NCBI RefSeq assembly: GCF_026183675.1
Contig: NZ_JAPIVK010000011.1
Location: forward strand, 59,891 to 123,890
DNA length: 64,000 nucleotides
From: Microbulbifer halophilus
GTDB lineage: Bacteria > Pseudomonadota > Gammaproteobacteria > Pseudomonadales > Cellvibrionaceae
Direction of reading: 5' to 3'
Positions 8,177 through 17,893 of the stretch are shown one piece after another. The notes beneath the pieces are model-generated. The model was not told where the DNA came from, searched no databases, and worked only from the letters and a program-made list of their open reading frames with translations. Positions within the stretch are counted from its first letter, which is position 1. The number at the start of each line of letters is the position of its first letter. The position numbers and the translations under genes are program-made.

Positions 8177-10990
8177 ATGAAGCGCATAGATTTCAGTAAA
8201 AAGCGCCTGGCGCAGGCCGTACCGTTGGTGAGCAAGCTGGGCCTGATGGCGGGTGTCTCCGGTGCTGCGCTGTTTGGTGCCGGGCCCGCTGCCGCGCAGG
8301 TGGAGGTGGACGAGGATCGTATGGAGACAATCGTGGTGACGGGCACTTTCGCCGGCAGCCTCGATCGTTCCCTCGATGTGAAGAGAGATGGAGAGTCGAT
8401 TTCCGATGCGGTTGTTGCCGCCGATATCGGCAAGCTGCCCGCGGTAAACGTTGCGGAAGCGCTGCAGCGGGTGCCGGGCGTTACCATTGTCCGCGAAGCG
8501 GGGGAGGGCCAGTTTATCAGCGTGCGGGGCCTGGGGCCGAACTTCCAGTCGGTGACATTGAACGGCATGCCGCTGGCCTACAACGAGAATATCCGCACCT
8601 CGGGCCAGTCCGGCCGACAGTTCCGGTTCCGGGTGTTGCCCGCAGACCTGATCGATGGTGTGGTTGTCTCCAAGGCGCCTACCGCCGATATGACCGAGGG
8701 CGGTATCGGCTCCTCGGTGGAAATCCGCATGCTCGATCCGCTCGATCGCGATCCGTTTGTCTCCACTTCCTTTGAGGGCAGCTACGAAGAGCTCGCCGAT
8801 ACCCTGTCACCGAAGAGCGCGGTTTCCGCGAGCTGGCAGAATGAAGGCGGTACCTTCGGCGTTTTGGGCGGTGTGTCCTACCAGGAGCGGGAAGTCCAGT
8901 TCGAGCGCTTCGGCAACGGCTGGGGCGAGGTCACCGAAGAGGATGTCACCGATGCCGATTATCTGCACGGTGTTGCCGTGCCGGGCGATATGCAGGTGAC
9001 CCTGGAGCAGGAAAAGCGCGATCGCATGAGTGCTGTCGGCGGTGTGCAGTGGCGGCCGTCGGAGAATCTGGAGTTCGATCTGGATATGCAGTACTCCCAG
9101 TTCAACAACGAAATTGCGGAGCGCCGCCTGACCTACCAGACATGGGGCTACTGGGATAATCTGGACCAGAGCACCGCCGTTATCGAGAACGATCGGCTGG
9201 TTGCCGGCACCATCAACGGTGGGCGTATCCGCAATACCACGGAATTTTCCGACCAGGCGCATGAAAATACCATCGTAATCGCCGGTGCCGAGTACGATGT
9301 GGCGGCGTGGACCTTCGAGCCGAAAGTGAGTTTCTCCCGCGCTACCTCGGATCTGGAGACACCGCTGCAGCGCATCGAGTACCGCACGGCGGAAGGCGTG
9401 GGCAACACGACCTTCGACCTGGGTGGGGATGCCGTCGGGGATGCGGAGATCAACGCCCTGTACACGGATCTGGACCTGACCGATCCCGCCACGGTGCCGT
9501 TCCGTCGCTACCGTATCCGCCCGATGAATTCCGAGGACGAGGACGTCACCTTCAAGTTTGACGCCACGCGCGAACTCGACATGGAGTTTGCCGACGTCTC
9601 CCTGACCCAGCTCAAGACGGGGATCCAGGTTTCCGACCGCTCCCGCGATTACCAGCGCCGGGATCGCAGCACCACCACATTGCGCGACGGTCTCAGCCTG
9701 ATCGATGACTTCAACGATGTAATGGTTCCCGGCAACACCTTCGATCAGGTTGTCGGTCAGGGGCAGCTCTGGACCTCTGCAGACTGGGACCTGTGGCGCG
9801 AGTCTTTCGTCATCGACGGCGAGTTTGATGGTGTGGAGCCGAGTGCCGATCAGCTGGAGCCCACTGCCGCAGACATGCGCAATTCATACGGTATTGACGA
9901 GGAAATAACCGCTGTCTACGCGAGGCTGGACTTCGCCTCCCAGGTGGGTGAAATCCCGTTTTCCGGTATTGCCGGCCTTCGCTATGTGGAGACCGAGAGC
10001 CTGGTAGAGGGAACCCTGGCCAGCGCCGAGACTGACGGGCAGGGCAATGTCAGCACCGTGACCACTGCTCGCACGACGGATAACACCTACAAGGAACTGC
10101 TGCCGAGTGTAAACCTGAACTTCGATCTGCACGATGACGTGATCATGCGTCTGTCCGCGAGCAAGACAATGACGAGGCCCTCCCTGTCCGAGCTGCGGGA
10201 TGTTGTGGTGCCCAACAGTGGTACCGTCTCGGATATCTTCGTACAGGGCGCCGCAGCGCTGGACGATCCGGGTCTGGTCCTGACGGCTGCGGGTGGCAAC
10301 CCCTACCTGGAGCCCTACACCTCCTGGAACCTGGATATGTCGCTGGAGTGGTACTTCAACGACTTCGGGGCCTTCTCCGTTGCGGGCTTTTACAAGGATG
10401 TGGACAACTACATTGCATCGGACTTCGAGACCCGCACATTGCCGTTTGCCGTGAACGATGGCTCCACCCTGCCCGTGGATGTGCTGGTCAGTTCCCCGGC
10501 CAACGTCGGCGACGTGGCCATCTCCGGGCTGGAGCTGGGCTTTACCGGTCGGCTGGATATGGGGCTCGGTATTGCGGCAACGGCGACCTTCGCCACCTCT
10601 AAGCTCGAGCTGGACAAGTCGGGTGTGGGCCTCCAGACCGCCGGTATCCAGGGGATTTCCGATCAGAGTTTCTCCATCTCGCCCTTCTACGAGGCCGGGC
10701 CGTTCGAGGTCAACCTGAGCTACACATGGCGGGATGACTATCTCACCGATGCCGGTGTGACAGTCACCTCCCGTCCCACCGAAGAGGATGCGACACCCTT
10801 TTACCAGAAGGGATATGGCACGCTGGATATGGGGGCCAGCTATACCTTTGCCGAGAATTACGAGGCTTTCATGCAGGCTGTCAATCTCACGGAAAATCGC
10901 CCCTCTACCTATGTGGGCTCCGATGATCGCCTGCACCAGATTCACAATTACGGCCGCACGGTGAATTTCGGGGTGCGTGCGAAGTTCTAA
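8177..10990 (+). CDS. TonB-dependent outer-membrane receptor
   Basis: A 937-residue receptor that would import a ligand across the outer membrane using TonB energy. After a signal peptide ending near GPAAAQ come the TonB box region METIVVTG, the plug domain (DIGKLPAVNVAEALQRVPGV, SVRGLGPNFQSVTLNGMPL) and a 22-strand barrel ending in VNFGVRAKF with the terminal aromatic residue. The plug type (DIGKLP...VAEALQRVPGV) is the common marine carbohydrate/organic-compound receptor class. The ATG after GAGGAT is preferred to a TTG seven codons upstream. Downstream, past a terminator, is a PhoX-type phosphatase, so an organophosphate ligand is possible but unproven. Confidence 0.93.
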   Translation: MKRIDFSKKRLAQAVPLVSKLGLMAGVSGAALFGAGPAAAQVEVDEDRMETIVVTGTFAGSLDRSLDVKRDGESISDAVVAADIGKLPAVNVAEALQRVPGVTIVREAGEGQFISVRGLGPNFQSVTLNGMPLAYNENIRTSGQSGRQFRFRVLPADLIDGVVVSKAPTADMTEGGIGSSVEIRMLDPLDRDPFVSTSFEGSYEELADTLSPKSAVSASWQNEGGTFGVLGGVSYQEREVQFERFGNGWGEVTEEDVTDADYLHGVAVPGDMQVTLEQEKRDRMSAVGGVQWRPSENLEFDLDMQYSQFNNEIAERRLTYQTWGYWDNLDQSTAVIENDRLVAGTINGGRIRNTTEFSDQAHENTIVIAGAEYDVAAWTFEPKVSFSRATSDLETPLQRIEYRTAEGVGNTTFDLGGDAVGDAEINALYTDLDLTDPATVPFRRYRIRPMNSEDEDVTFKFDATRELDMEFADVSLTQLKTGIQVSDRSRDYQRRDRSTTTLRDGLSLIDDFNDVMVPGNTFDQVVGQGQLWTSADWDLWRESFVIDGEFDGVEPSADQLEPTAADMRNSYGIDEEITAVYARLDFASQVGEIPFSGIAGLRYVETESLVEGTLASAETDGQGNVSTVTTARTTDNTYKELLPSVNLNFDLHDDVIMRLSASKTMTRPSLSELRDVVVPNSGTVSDIFVQGAAALDDPGLVLTAAGGNPYLEPYTSWNLDMSLEWYFNDFGAFSVAGFYKDVDNYIASDFETRTLPFAVNDGSTLPVDVLVSSPANVGDVAISGLELGFTGRLDMGLGIAATATFATSKLELDKSGVGLQTAGIQGISDQSFSISPFYEAGPFEVNLSYTWRDDYLTDAGVTVTSRPTEEDATPFYQKGYGTLDMGASYTFAENYEAFMQAVNLTENRPSTYVGSDDRLHQIHNYGRTVNFGVRAKF

Positions 10991-11010
10991 GAATCGCGGC
11001 CCGTTACACA

Positions 11011-11152
11011 TTCGCCTGCAAGCAGGCTCCTACAGAGGCATTCGGTAGGGTGCGCCGCGCGCACCGGCGGATGTTGGCACGGTTGCCGGGCAACGAAATG
11101 GTGCGCACGGCGCACTCTACTGGCTGTAGGAGCCTGAGATGCAGCCGAAAAA
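11011..11152. repeat. Dispersed repeat with GTGCGC palindromes (copy 1)
   Basis: The text GCAGGCTCCTACAGAGGC followed by GGTGCGCCG-CGCGCACC and later GTTGCCGGGCAACG recurs nearly base for base at 55.32-55.42 kb, and the GTGCGCC/GGCGCAC palindromes recur at 56.81-56.93 kb. The element ends with TGTAGGAGCCTG, the complement of its beginning, so it is an inverted-repeat-bounded, non-coding unit of MITE/REP type. Confidence 0.65.
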
Positions 11153-11202
11153 ACAGAATCCTGGTCCCTACGGAACGATTGCTGATCGTATCCGGACGCT
11201 TC

Positions 11203-11234
11203 GCCGTACCCCCCATCGGGGTACGGCCTTTTTT
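11203..11234 (+). terminator. Rho-independent terminator after the TonB receptor
   Basis: A perfect 10-bp stem GCCGTACCCC / GGGGTACGGC with a 4-base loop is followed by a run of six T. It separates the receptor gene from the phosphatase gene 26 bases downstream. Confidence 0.85.
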
Positions 11235-11259
11235 CGTATTAAAGAGAGGTAACAAGACC

Positions 11260-12699
11260 ATGTTGAGTCGACGTGTTTTTCTGCAGCGTGCCGGGGCCGC
11301 TGCACTCGCCTTTGGCGGTCTTGCCAGTGCGCCGGCACTGGCGCAGAGCTACCGGATTGATCCCGTGCGGGGGAGCCGCGGGTTTGGCGATCTTGTCGGC
11401 GGGGAGGGGGATATCCTGCACCTGCCCCCCGGTTTCAGTTACCGGGTGCTGTCGAACACCGGCGACAGCATGAGCGATGGCCTGCTGACCCCCAGCGCGC
11501 CGGATGGCATGGCTGCATTTCCTGCGGCCGGCAATGCCCACCAGTGCCTGCTGGTGCGCAACCACGAACTGGATTCCATCGGCGAGGAGGTGGGGCCTTT
11601 CGATGGTAAGCCCGAAGCTGCGGCCGGGGTTTCATCGCGGGTGTTCGATCTTTACCGCAACGAGCTGCCGGTCAAGGGTGGCACCACCACACTGCTGTAC
11701 GACCATCGCAGCGGCAGCATCGAGCGTTCTCACCTGAGCCTCAGCGGCACGGTGCGCAACTGTGCCGGCGGTCCCACGCCCTGGGGCAGTTGGCTGAGTT
11801 GCGAGGAGACGCTGGCGGGTCCGGCGGACGGTTTCGGCCGCGACCACGGCTATGTGTTCGAGGTGCCGGCGGATTCGCGCGGGCTGGTGGAGCCGGTGCC
11901 GCTGCGGGATATGGGTCGCTTTACCCACGAGGCGGCGGCCGTCGACAGCAGCAACGGCATTGTCTACCTGACGGAGGATGCCGATGGCTCGGTGTTCTAC
12001 CGCTTTATTCCCGATACCCCGGGCGAACTGGCCAGGGGCGGCCGCCTGCAGGCCCTGGTGATTCGTGGCCGGCCCGGCGCCCAGACCCGCAACTGGCCGG
12101 AAGACGAGGGCGAGCCGATCACTACCGATCAACAGTTCGACTGCGACTGGATCGACCTGGAAGGGGTCGACAATCCCCACGGCGACCTGGCGCAGCGCGG
12201 CGTGGCCGACGGTGCCGCGAGCTTCTGTCGCTGTGAAGGGGTCGCCTTTGCGCAACGCGAGGATGGCAGCCGCGAGATCTTCTTCGCCGCCACCGGCGGT
12301 GGGCCAAAGAAGATCGGCCAGATATGGCGCTATATTCCCAGCCCCGATGAGGGCACCGCGACGGAACGCAAATCGCCGGGCAAGCTGCAGCTTGTCTATG
12401 AAACCCGCGACCGGGCCATCATGGAATCCTGCGATAACCTGGCCGTGGCCCCCTGGGGCGACCTGATCGTCTGCGAGGACAGCTACTCCGCGGCCCCGGA
12501 TATGCGCAACTATATCCGCGGCATCACCCCCGAGGGAAAAATCTATACCCTGGCAATGAACGCCCACTCGGACAAGGGCGAATTCTGCGGCGCCTGTTTC
12601 TCACCGGATGGCTCCACACTGTTCGTCAATATCCAGCGACCGGGATTCACGCTGGCCATTACCGGGCCCTGGTCTTCCGCCCGGGCCAGGCGCGCCTGA
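11260..12699 (+). CDS. PhoX-family (DUF839) secreted phosphatase, Tat exported
   Basis: PhoX enzymes are calcium/iron-dependent periplasmic alkaline phosphatases. The 479-residue protein starts with a twin-arginine signal (SRRVFLQRAGAAALAFGG, cleavage after APALAQ). Typical PhoX blocks follow: LVRNHE, RNCAGGPTPWGSWLSCEET, GRFTHEAAAVD, YLTEDAD and a C-terminal CEDSY...FCGACFSPDGSTLFVNIQRPG. It is shorter than classical PhoX and than the 642-residue paralogue at 30.5 kb, so it belongs to the compact branch whose phosphatase activity is less well tested. The ATG follows AGAGAGGT; a longer frame begins upstream inside the repeat and terminator and is rejected. Confidence 0.85.
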   Translation: MLSRRVFLQRAGAAALAFGGLASAPALAQSYRIDPVRGSRGFGDLVGGEGDILHLPPGFSYRVLSNTGDSMSDGLLTPSAPDGMAAFPAAGNAHQCLLVRNHELDSIGEEVGPFDGKPEAAAGVSSRVFDLYRNELPVKGGTTTLLYDHRSGSIERSHLSLSGTVRNCAGGPTPWGSWLSCEETLAGPADGFGRDHGYVFEVPADSRGLVEPVPLRDMGRFTHEAAAVDSSNGIVYLTEDADGSVFYRFIPDTPGELARGGRLQALVIRGRPGAQTRNWPEDEGEPITTDQQFDCDWIDLEGVDNPHGDLAQRGVADGAASFCRCEGVAFAQREDGSREIFFAATGGGPKKIGQIWRYIPSPDEGTATERKSPGKLQLVYETRDRAIMESCDNLAVAPWGDLIVCEDSYSAAPDMRNYIRGITPEGKIYTLAMNAHSDKGEFCGACFSPDGSTLFVNIQRPGFTLAITGPWSSARARRA

Positions 12700-12849
12700 T
12701 GAATCGGGGATAACAAATCGGAAACCTTTTTGCCGCGATAAATTCATGCAGATTCCTGTCACCTGAAGACGCCTTTCTCCCTCAATAGAGGTGTCCGGAA
12801 AATATTTTCCGGACATCCAAGATTGAAAGAAAGATAAAGGAGACTCTGC

Positions 12850-13719
12850 ATGAAATTTCTGATCGGTTTTCTGGTGTTGGTGCTGAGTGGCACTGTCACC
12901 GCCCAGCACAGCCTGACAGTGCTGACCTACAACGTGGCCGGCCTGCCGGCCTTCCTGAGCTCGGGAAACCCGGCGGAGAACACGGCGGCAATCAGCCCGC
13001 TGTTGAACGACTACGACGTGGTGGTGGTGCAGGAGGATTTCAGCTATCACGACGATCTCGTCAGCGGGCTGAACCACAGCTACCAGTCGCCACACTCCGG
13101 CGGTGTGATTGTCGGCGACGGCATGAACCAGTTTGCCTCTGTCGACGTGGGCGGGTTTTCCCGCATTACTTGGGACGACTGCTACGGGCTCTTTTCCAAC
13201 GGCGCCGACTGCCTGACACCCAAGGGCTTTTCCTTCTCCCGCCTGCAGTTGGACGGCGGTGCCGTAGTGGATCTCTACAACCTGCATGCGGACGCGGATA
13301 TCGATGAGCAATCCAATGCGGCGCGGGCGAGCAACCTGCTGCAACTGCTGGCCTATATCGAACAGCACTCCGCCGGGAATGCCGTGATCGTTGCCGGAGA
13401 TACCAACTCCCGTTATACCCGCTCCCCGGACAGGCTGCACGACTATATCGACGCGGGCTTTGCCGATGCCTGGGTGGAAATGTCCCGCGGCGGCGACTAT
13501 CCCGCCAGCGGCGCCCCGGCACTGACCGACTGCGCGGATAAAAACAGCGGCAGCTGCGAGCGTGTGGACAAGATTCTCTACCGCAGCAGTGCCTCGGTCA
13601 CCCTGGAGCTGCAGGATGCCCATGTGCCATCGCACTTCGTCGACGAATCCGGCGAGCCGCTGTCGGATCACGATCCGGTACTGGCCAGCTTCGATTACAC
13701 CGTCAACAGCGGCCATTAG
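12850..13719 (+). CDS. Secreted endonuclease/exonuclease/phosphatase-fold hydrolase
   Basis: A 289-residue exported protein (signal peptide [19 protein letters not shown]) of the DNase I-like superfamily. Family landmarks are LTYNVAGLP (metal-binding Asn), VVQEDFSYH (catalytic Glu), VAGDTNSR (Asp/Asn) and the terminal SDHDPVLA with the catalytic His. Members cleave nucleic acids, sphingomyelin or phospho-inositides; the sequence alone does not tell which. A good ribosome site (AAGGAGA) precedes the ATG. It follows the PhoX-type phosphatase in the same direction with about 150 bp between, so a role in scavenging phosphate from nucleic acids or phospholipids is a reasonable inference. Confidence 0.85.
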   Translation: MKFLIGFLVLVLSGTVTAQHSLTVLTYNVAGLPAFLSSGNPAENTAAISPLLNDYDVVVVQEDFSYHDDLVSGLNHSYQSPHSGGVIVGDGMNQFASVDVGGFSRITWDDCYGLFSNGADCLTPKGFSFSRLQLDGGAVVDLYNLHADADIDEQSNAARASNLLQLLAYIEQHSAGNAVIVAGDTNSRYTRSPDRLHDYIDAGFADAWVEMSRGGDYPASGAPALTDCADKNSGSCERVDKILYRSSASVTLELQDAHVPSHFVDESGEPLSDHDPVLASFDYTVNSGH

Positions 13720-13727
13720 ACGTGCTG

Positions 13728-13940
13728 TGAGCGACCGTCATTCCGGTACCGGGATGACGGTCCTGCGGGTTAACGGTTCTAAAGGGGGGCGTCAAAACCT
13801 AGTATTGGTCGCCTCAAAATTTTTCTGACCAAACTCCACCCTCCGGGTCGTCATCCCGGACTTGATCCGGGATCCAGCGGAGGTGCCCCGTCGGCCTGGA
13901 TTCCGGATCAAGTCCGGAATGACGGTTCTGAGGGATGACA
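13728..13940. repeat. Cluster of REP-like palindromes (CCGGA-TTGATCC family)
   Basis: Three palindromic units occur in about 210 bases: GTCATTCCGG-TA-CCGGGATGAC, GTCATCCCGGACTTGATCCG and GATTCCGGATCAAGTCCGGA. They recur singly at about 7.9 kb and at 37.27 kb. No open frame or promoter is evident. The cluster lies between two convergent transcription units and may aid transcript stability or termination. Confidence 0.6.
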
Positions 13941-14002
13941 GTCCTGAAGGTGGGGTTTGGTCAGAACAATTCTGAGACGACGTGTAATAACCGAAAGGCC
14001 AA

Positions 14003-16921
14003 TCACTCGAAATGCAGCTTCACCCCGGCGGAGATGCGGCGGCCGTAGTAACTGTAACCGGCAAACTCCCCGCCGGTGACATACTCCCGTTCCGCGGCGC
14101 CGGTGAGGTTGATGCCTTCGAGAAAGAGCCCGATATGGTCGTTTAGCGAGAGCGACAGGTAGGCGTCCAGGGTGCCGAAGTCCCTGCTGTTCCGGGCCGA
14201 GCGGTTGCCATCGTCCGGTTCGCTCAGGGAGTCGTCCCGCCAGCTGTACTGCAGGCGGGAGGTCAGTTTGGGCGAATCGTAGAATATACCGAAATTGAAA
14301 GTGCGCCGGGCGACGTCTTCCAGTTGATCCTGCACAGTGCCGTTTTCGCGTTGGTAGTGGGCGCGGGAGTCCGACAGGGTCAGGTTGGCCTGGGCCCCGA
14401 GCCGGTTCCAGGGTGGCGGCAGCCAGTGCATGTTCTGGCGGTAGTCCAGCTCCAGCCCGCTGACCTGCGCCCTGCCGCCGTTGACCCGGGTGGTCAGTTT
14501 GTAGGTCTCGCCGTCGATCTCCGCGGGTGCGATATCTCGGTGAATGAATCCGTCCAGGGATTTATAGAAGGCGCCGACGCCGATCATGCCGCCCTGTGTG
14601 CCGGCTGCCCCGGGCAGGTAAAACTCAATGCCGGTGTCCAGCTGCCAGGCGGTGACCGCGTTCAGTTGCGGATTGCCGCCTTCCGCGGTTTTTTCCTCGC
14701 CGGAATTCAGTGTCAGCCGCGGGGCCAGGTCCTGCAGGTCGGGGCGCTTGAGTGTGCGTGCGGCACCGATACGCCAGAGCGATTGCCCGGGCAGTTCCAC
14801 GGCCAGGTTGGCCGCCGGCAGCAGTTGTCCGTACCGCGCCGAATGAGAAACCGGTTCGGCGGTGTCGGCGCGGCTGTCCAACCGGTGTCCGCGGGCCCGG
14901 TGCCGGGTTTCCGCGTAGCGCAGGCCGATATTGCCCCGCCAGCCAGCGCCATCCAGGTCGAGCTGCGCATAGGCCGCGCCCACGGTTTCGTCCACGCTGT
15001 AGGAGTTCACCCGGTTCTGTTCCGACAGCAGGTTGTCGGCGATAGTGTCGGCATCCACATGGCGCCAGAAAAGGGATTCGTCCGGCACCAGCCATTGCTG
15101 CGGCAGGCCGCTGTCCGCGCTGGAGAGAAAGTCGTCGACTGCCAGGGTGCCGAAGTGGTCCGGCGGAAAATACTCGCCCTCTATTCCCCCGGTGATGATG
15201 GCGTCGGTGCGCCGGTAGTCGCGCATGCGGCGCTGCATCTTGATTCCGGTCTGCAGATTGGAAATAAAACCGCGATCGATATCGCGGGTGGTGGAGAGTG
15301 CCGCTGAGTAGTTGCTGTCCCGGGTATCGTTGCGCCGCCACTCCAGGCGCCGCCCGGGAAACGCGGCGGCGTCGAGCAGGGACAGGTCGGGGTAATCCAG
15401 CTGTGGCAGCCGCTCGCTGTCGGCGCCGGGGAGCTCGAACCCTATAGCGGTATTGTCTTCGCGCTGCAGGCGGGTGCGGCGGATGGGATCGTCGTTGTAG
15501 CTTTCGGCATCGGAGGCGGCCGCCGACAGGGTGTAGGACCAGTCGCGGTTCCAGTCGCCCTCCAGGGTGAAATCCAGCGCGCGGCCCAGGTCCACCAGGC
15601 CGGCGGTCTCGCGGCCGATCTGCACCGAGCCGGCGTCGGTGGCGCCGGTGACAATCGCCTCGCCGCGCAGGCCGATACTGTCCGGGTTCAGCGCGGCGAT
15701 ATCATAGTCGGCGCTGTAGCTGTATTCCCGGTAGTCGATATCCTGCTGCAGTTGCAGGAAGTTGAGCGCCCAGGCGGTGCCGGATTCACTCTCGCGCTGC
15801 ACGGCGAAACTCAGCCCGGAGCGCTCGCGCCTCTCCTGTTCCAGTGTGGGCCGGATACTGCCCGGCGACATCAGCGCTCCCTCCCGGCCGGGGAAGGGAT
15901 TCTGTTCTGCCCCCAGTTGCTGCCAGCCGAAATTCATCACCCGGTCCTGGCGCAGGTTGAGCCGGCTGCGGGTGCCGGCGAGGAAAATTCCCAGGTCGCC
16001 GGCGGTGTTCACCCAGTTTGCGATCAGCGAGAAATGGGGATCCCGCCGCTGTGCCAGCCGGGATTCGCCGGCGGAAAAATGCAGGTCCAGTTTGTTGTGG
16101 CCGATATCCAGGGGGCGGAAAGTGCGGATATTGACACTGCCGCCGATGGAGCCCTCGTCGTCCGCGGCGCGCGGGGATTTTTTCACTTCCACCGCCGACA
16201 CCAGCTCGGGGGGCAGGGTGTCGAAATGAAACTGGCGGCCGTACTGGCCCGAGGTGCGCACGTTTTCGTTGGTGGCCACCGGGTTGCCGTTGAGGGTGAG
16301 ACGATTGAAGCGGGTGGGCAGCCCGCGAATGCTGACAAACAGGGCCTGGCCCCGGTCGCGCACGACGGAGACGCCGGTGTTCCTGCCTAGGGCATCGGCG
16401 ATATTCCCGCCGGGGGATTTCCCGATCTCGCCGGACAGCAGGATATCCAGGTGCTGGTCCGCATCGCGCTTCAGCGCCAGGGCACTCTGCAGGCTGCGGC
16501 GATACTCGCCGGTGGCGACCACTTCTTCCAGCGGCGGGTCGTCCCGGATATCGGCCGGCGGGTCGGCGCTGTCGCTCTTCGCAGTGCGGACCAGCCAGCC
16601 CTGCTCGGTGTGTGTGGCTTCCAGGCCGCTATCTTGCAGCAGCCGCGCCATGGCTTCGGCCGGTGCAAGGCGACCGTTTACTGCCGGCGACGACAGGCCG
16701 GCAACCAGTGCCGGGTTGAACAGCACCGTCTGCTGCCGGAGGCGGGAAAAGGCGAGCAGGGCGTCGCCCAGGGGCTGCGGGGGAATGGTGAAGTCCGATT
16801 TTTTCTCTTCTTCCGTCTTTGCGCCCGTGTCGATATCCGCCGCCGCGGCGGCGCCGGCCGCGGCCAGTGTCAGCAGGCATGCAAGGTATCCGGCGAGATA
16901 ACCGCTGCCCCGGCAGTGCAT
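14003..16921 (-). CDS. FecA-like TonB-dependent transducer with STN signalling domain
   Basis: A 972-residue outer-membrane receptor with a signal peptide, then an N-terminal secretin/TonB (STN) domain at about 42-115 (FTIPPQPLGDALLAFSRLRQ ... ARLLQDSGLEAT), a plug (SGEIGKSPGGNIADALGRNTGVSVVRDRG) and a barrel that ends in ISAGVKLHFE. The STN domain contacts the adjacent FecR anti-sigma factor. The gene starts 3 bases after the fecR stop and is the last member of a sigma/anti-sigma/receptor operon. Ligand is unknown; the plug resembles the marine organic-compound receptor class more than classical ferric citrate receptors. Confidence 0.92.
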   Translation of the reverse strand: MHCRGSGYLAGYLACLLTLAAAGAAAAADIDTGAKTEEEKKSDFTIPPQPLGDALLAFSRLRQQTVLFNPALVAGLSSPAVNGRLAPAEAMARLLQDSGLEATHTEQGWLVRTAKSDSADPPADIRDDPPLEEVVATGEYRRSLQSALALKRDADQHLDILLSGEIGKSPGGNIADALGRNTGVSVVRDRGQALFVSIRGLPTRFNRLTLNGNPVATNENVRTSGQYGRQFHFDTLPPELVSAVEVKKSPRAADDEGSIGGSVNIRTFRPLDIGHNKLDLHFSAGESRLAQRRDPHFSLIANWVNTAGDLGIFLAGTRSRLNLRQDRVMNFGWQQLGAEQNPFPGREGALMSPGSIRPTLEQERRERSGLSFAVQRESESGTAWALNFLQLQQDIDYREYSYSADYDIAALNPDSIGLRGEAIVTGATDAGSVQIGRETAGLVDLGRALDFTLEGDWNRDWSYTLSAAASDAESYNDDPIRRTRLQREDNTAIGFELPGADSERLPQLDYPDLSLLDAAAFPGRRLEWRRNDTRDSNYSAALSTTRDIDRGFISNLQTGIKMQRRMRDYRRTDAIITGGIEGEYFPPDHFGTLAVDDFLSSADSGLPQQWLVPDESLFWRHVDADTIADNLLSEQNRVNSYSVDETVGAAYAQLDLDGAGWRGNIGLRYAETRHRARGHRLDSRADTAEPVSHSARYGQLLPAANLAVELPGQSLWRIGAARTLKRPDLQDLAPRLTLNSGEEKTAEGGNPQLNAVTAWQLDTGIEFYLPGAAGTQGGMIGVGAFYKSLDGFIHRDIAPAEIDGETYKLTTRVNGGRAQVSGLELDYRQNMHWLPPPWNRLGAQANLTLSDSRAHYQRENGTVQDQLEDVARRTFNFGIFYDSPKLTSRLQYSWRDDSLSEPDDGNRSARNSRDFGTLDAYLSLSLNDHIGLFLEGINLTGAAEREYVTGGEFAGYSYYGRRISAGVKLHFE

Positions 16922-16924
16922 GGT

Positions 16925-17893
16925 TCAGGGCGTCCGCGCGCTGATCACTATCCGGCCATCGCGGTGGGAAACCTCCAGCGGGTAGAGTTCGCCGAGCAGG
17001 CCCAGTGTCGCGCCGGTATCCCGCAGGTCAAAGCGGCCGGCGATGCGCAGGGAGCGCAGCGCCGGGTCATTCAGGGCAATGGGCCTGCGGCTGTAGCGGG
17101 ACAGGTGTTCTACCAGGTAGTGCAGCGATTCGTCGTCGATATCCATCCAGCCGGAGCGCCAGGCCCCGCGGCGGGAGGGGGTAAAGTCGCGGACGTCGAT
17201 GCGGCCGTCGCCGTGCAGCCGCAGCTGCTGGCCGGCGGTCAGAATCCGCGGCTGCGGCATGGATTCCCGCCGCACCCTGACCGTGCCCTCGTGTACCCGC
17301 ACATCGACGCCCCGGGCGATGCGATCGACGCTGAACTCCGTGCCCAGCGCCTCCACGCGGGTGGTGCCGGCGACGACGGTGAAAGGGCGCCGGCGATCCC
17401 TGGCCACGGCAAAATAGGCAGCGCCGCGGTGAAGGCGGATGTGACGGGCGCCGGAGAGATACTGCACGTCCACGGCGGTATCCGCTTCCATCGACACTTC
17501 CGAGCCGTCTTCCAGCGCCACTGATTTTTCCTCGGCGATGGCGGATTCATAGGCGAGGGGTTCGGCCGCATCCGGCGGGAAGAAGCGCTCCTGCCCGAAC
17601 CAGGCCAGCGCGCACAGCAGGCAGGCCGCGGCGGCCATGCCGGCGGCGCGCAGCGGTCGGCGGCTGCGTTTCGGCGTCGGCGCCTCGATTGCACCGGCGG
17701 CGGCCGCCAGCGCCGGGTCACCCCAGGTGGCGAGCATACGCTCGAACAGTTCGCGGTGGCCGCCGCTGCGCAACCACTGCTGCAGCCGGCGTTTCTCCGC
17801 CCCGTCCAGCGGCCCCTCCGAGAGCCGCTCCACCCATTCGGCGGCCTCGGTGTAGGGATCTGTGGCAGTCTGGATAGTGTCGATCTTGTTCAT
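16925..17893 (-). CDS. FecR-family anti-sigma regulator
   Basis: This 322-residue inner-membrane protein has a cytoplasmic N-terminal DUF4880-like region (AAEWVERLSEGPLDGAEKRRLQQWL), a single membrane segment (about 92-108, AAACLLCALAWFGQ), and a periplasmic FecR domain with RHIRLHRGAAYFAVA and VEALGTEFSVDR followed by a C-terminal STN-like secretin fold (IALNDPALRSLRIAGRFDL). It passes the receptor signal to the sigma factor whose gene it overlaps by 4 bases, indicating translational coupling. Confidence 0.92.
   Translation of the reverse strand: MNKIDTIQTATDPYTEAAEWVERLSEGPLDGAEKRRLQQWLRSGGHRELFERMLATWGDPALAAAAGAIEAPTPKRSRRPLRAAGMAAAACLLCALAWFGQERFFPPDAAEPLAYESAIAEEKSVALEDGSEVSMEADTAVDVQYLSGARHIRLHRGAAYFAVARDRRRPFTVVAGTTRVEALGTEFSVDRIARGVDVRVHEGTVRVRRESMPQPRILTAGQQLRLHGDGRIDVRDFTPSRRGAWRSGWMDIDDESLHYLVEHLSRYSRRPIALNDPALRSLRIAGRFDLRDTGATLGLLGELYPLEVSHRDGRIVISARTP

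Noticed and set aside
11050-11259. 70-codon N-terminal extension of the compact PhoX-type phosphatase
   Set aside because: It would read through a dispersed repeat and a terminator; the internal ATG begins a proper twin-arginine signal and has a ribosome site.
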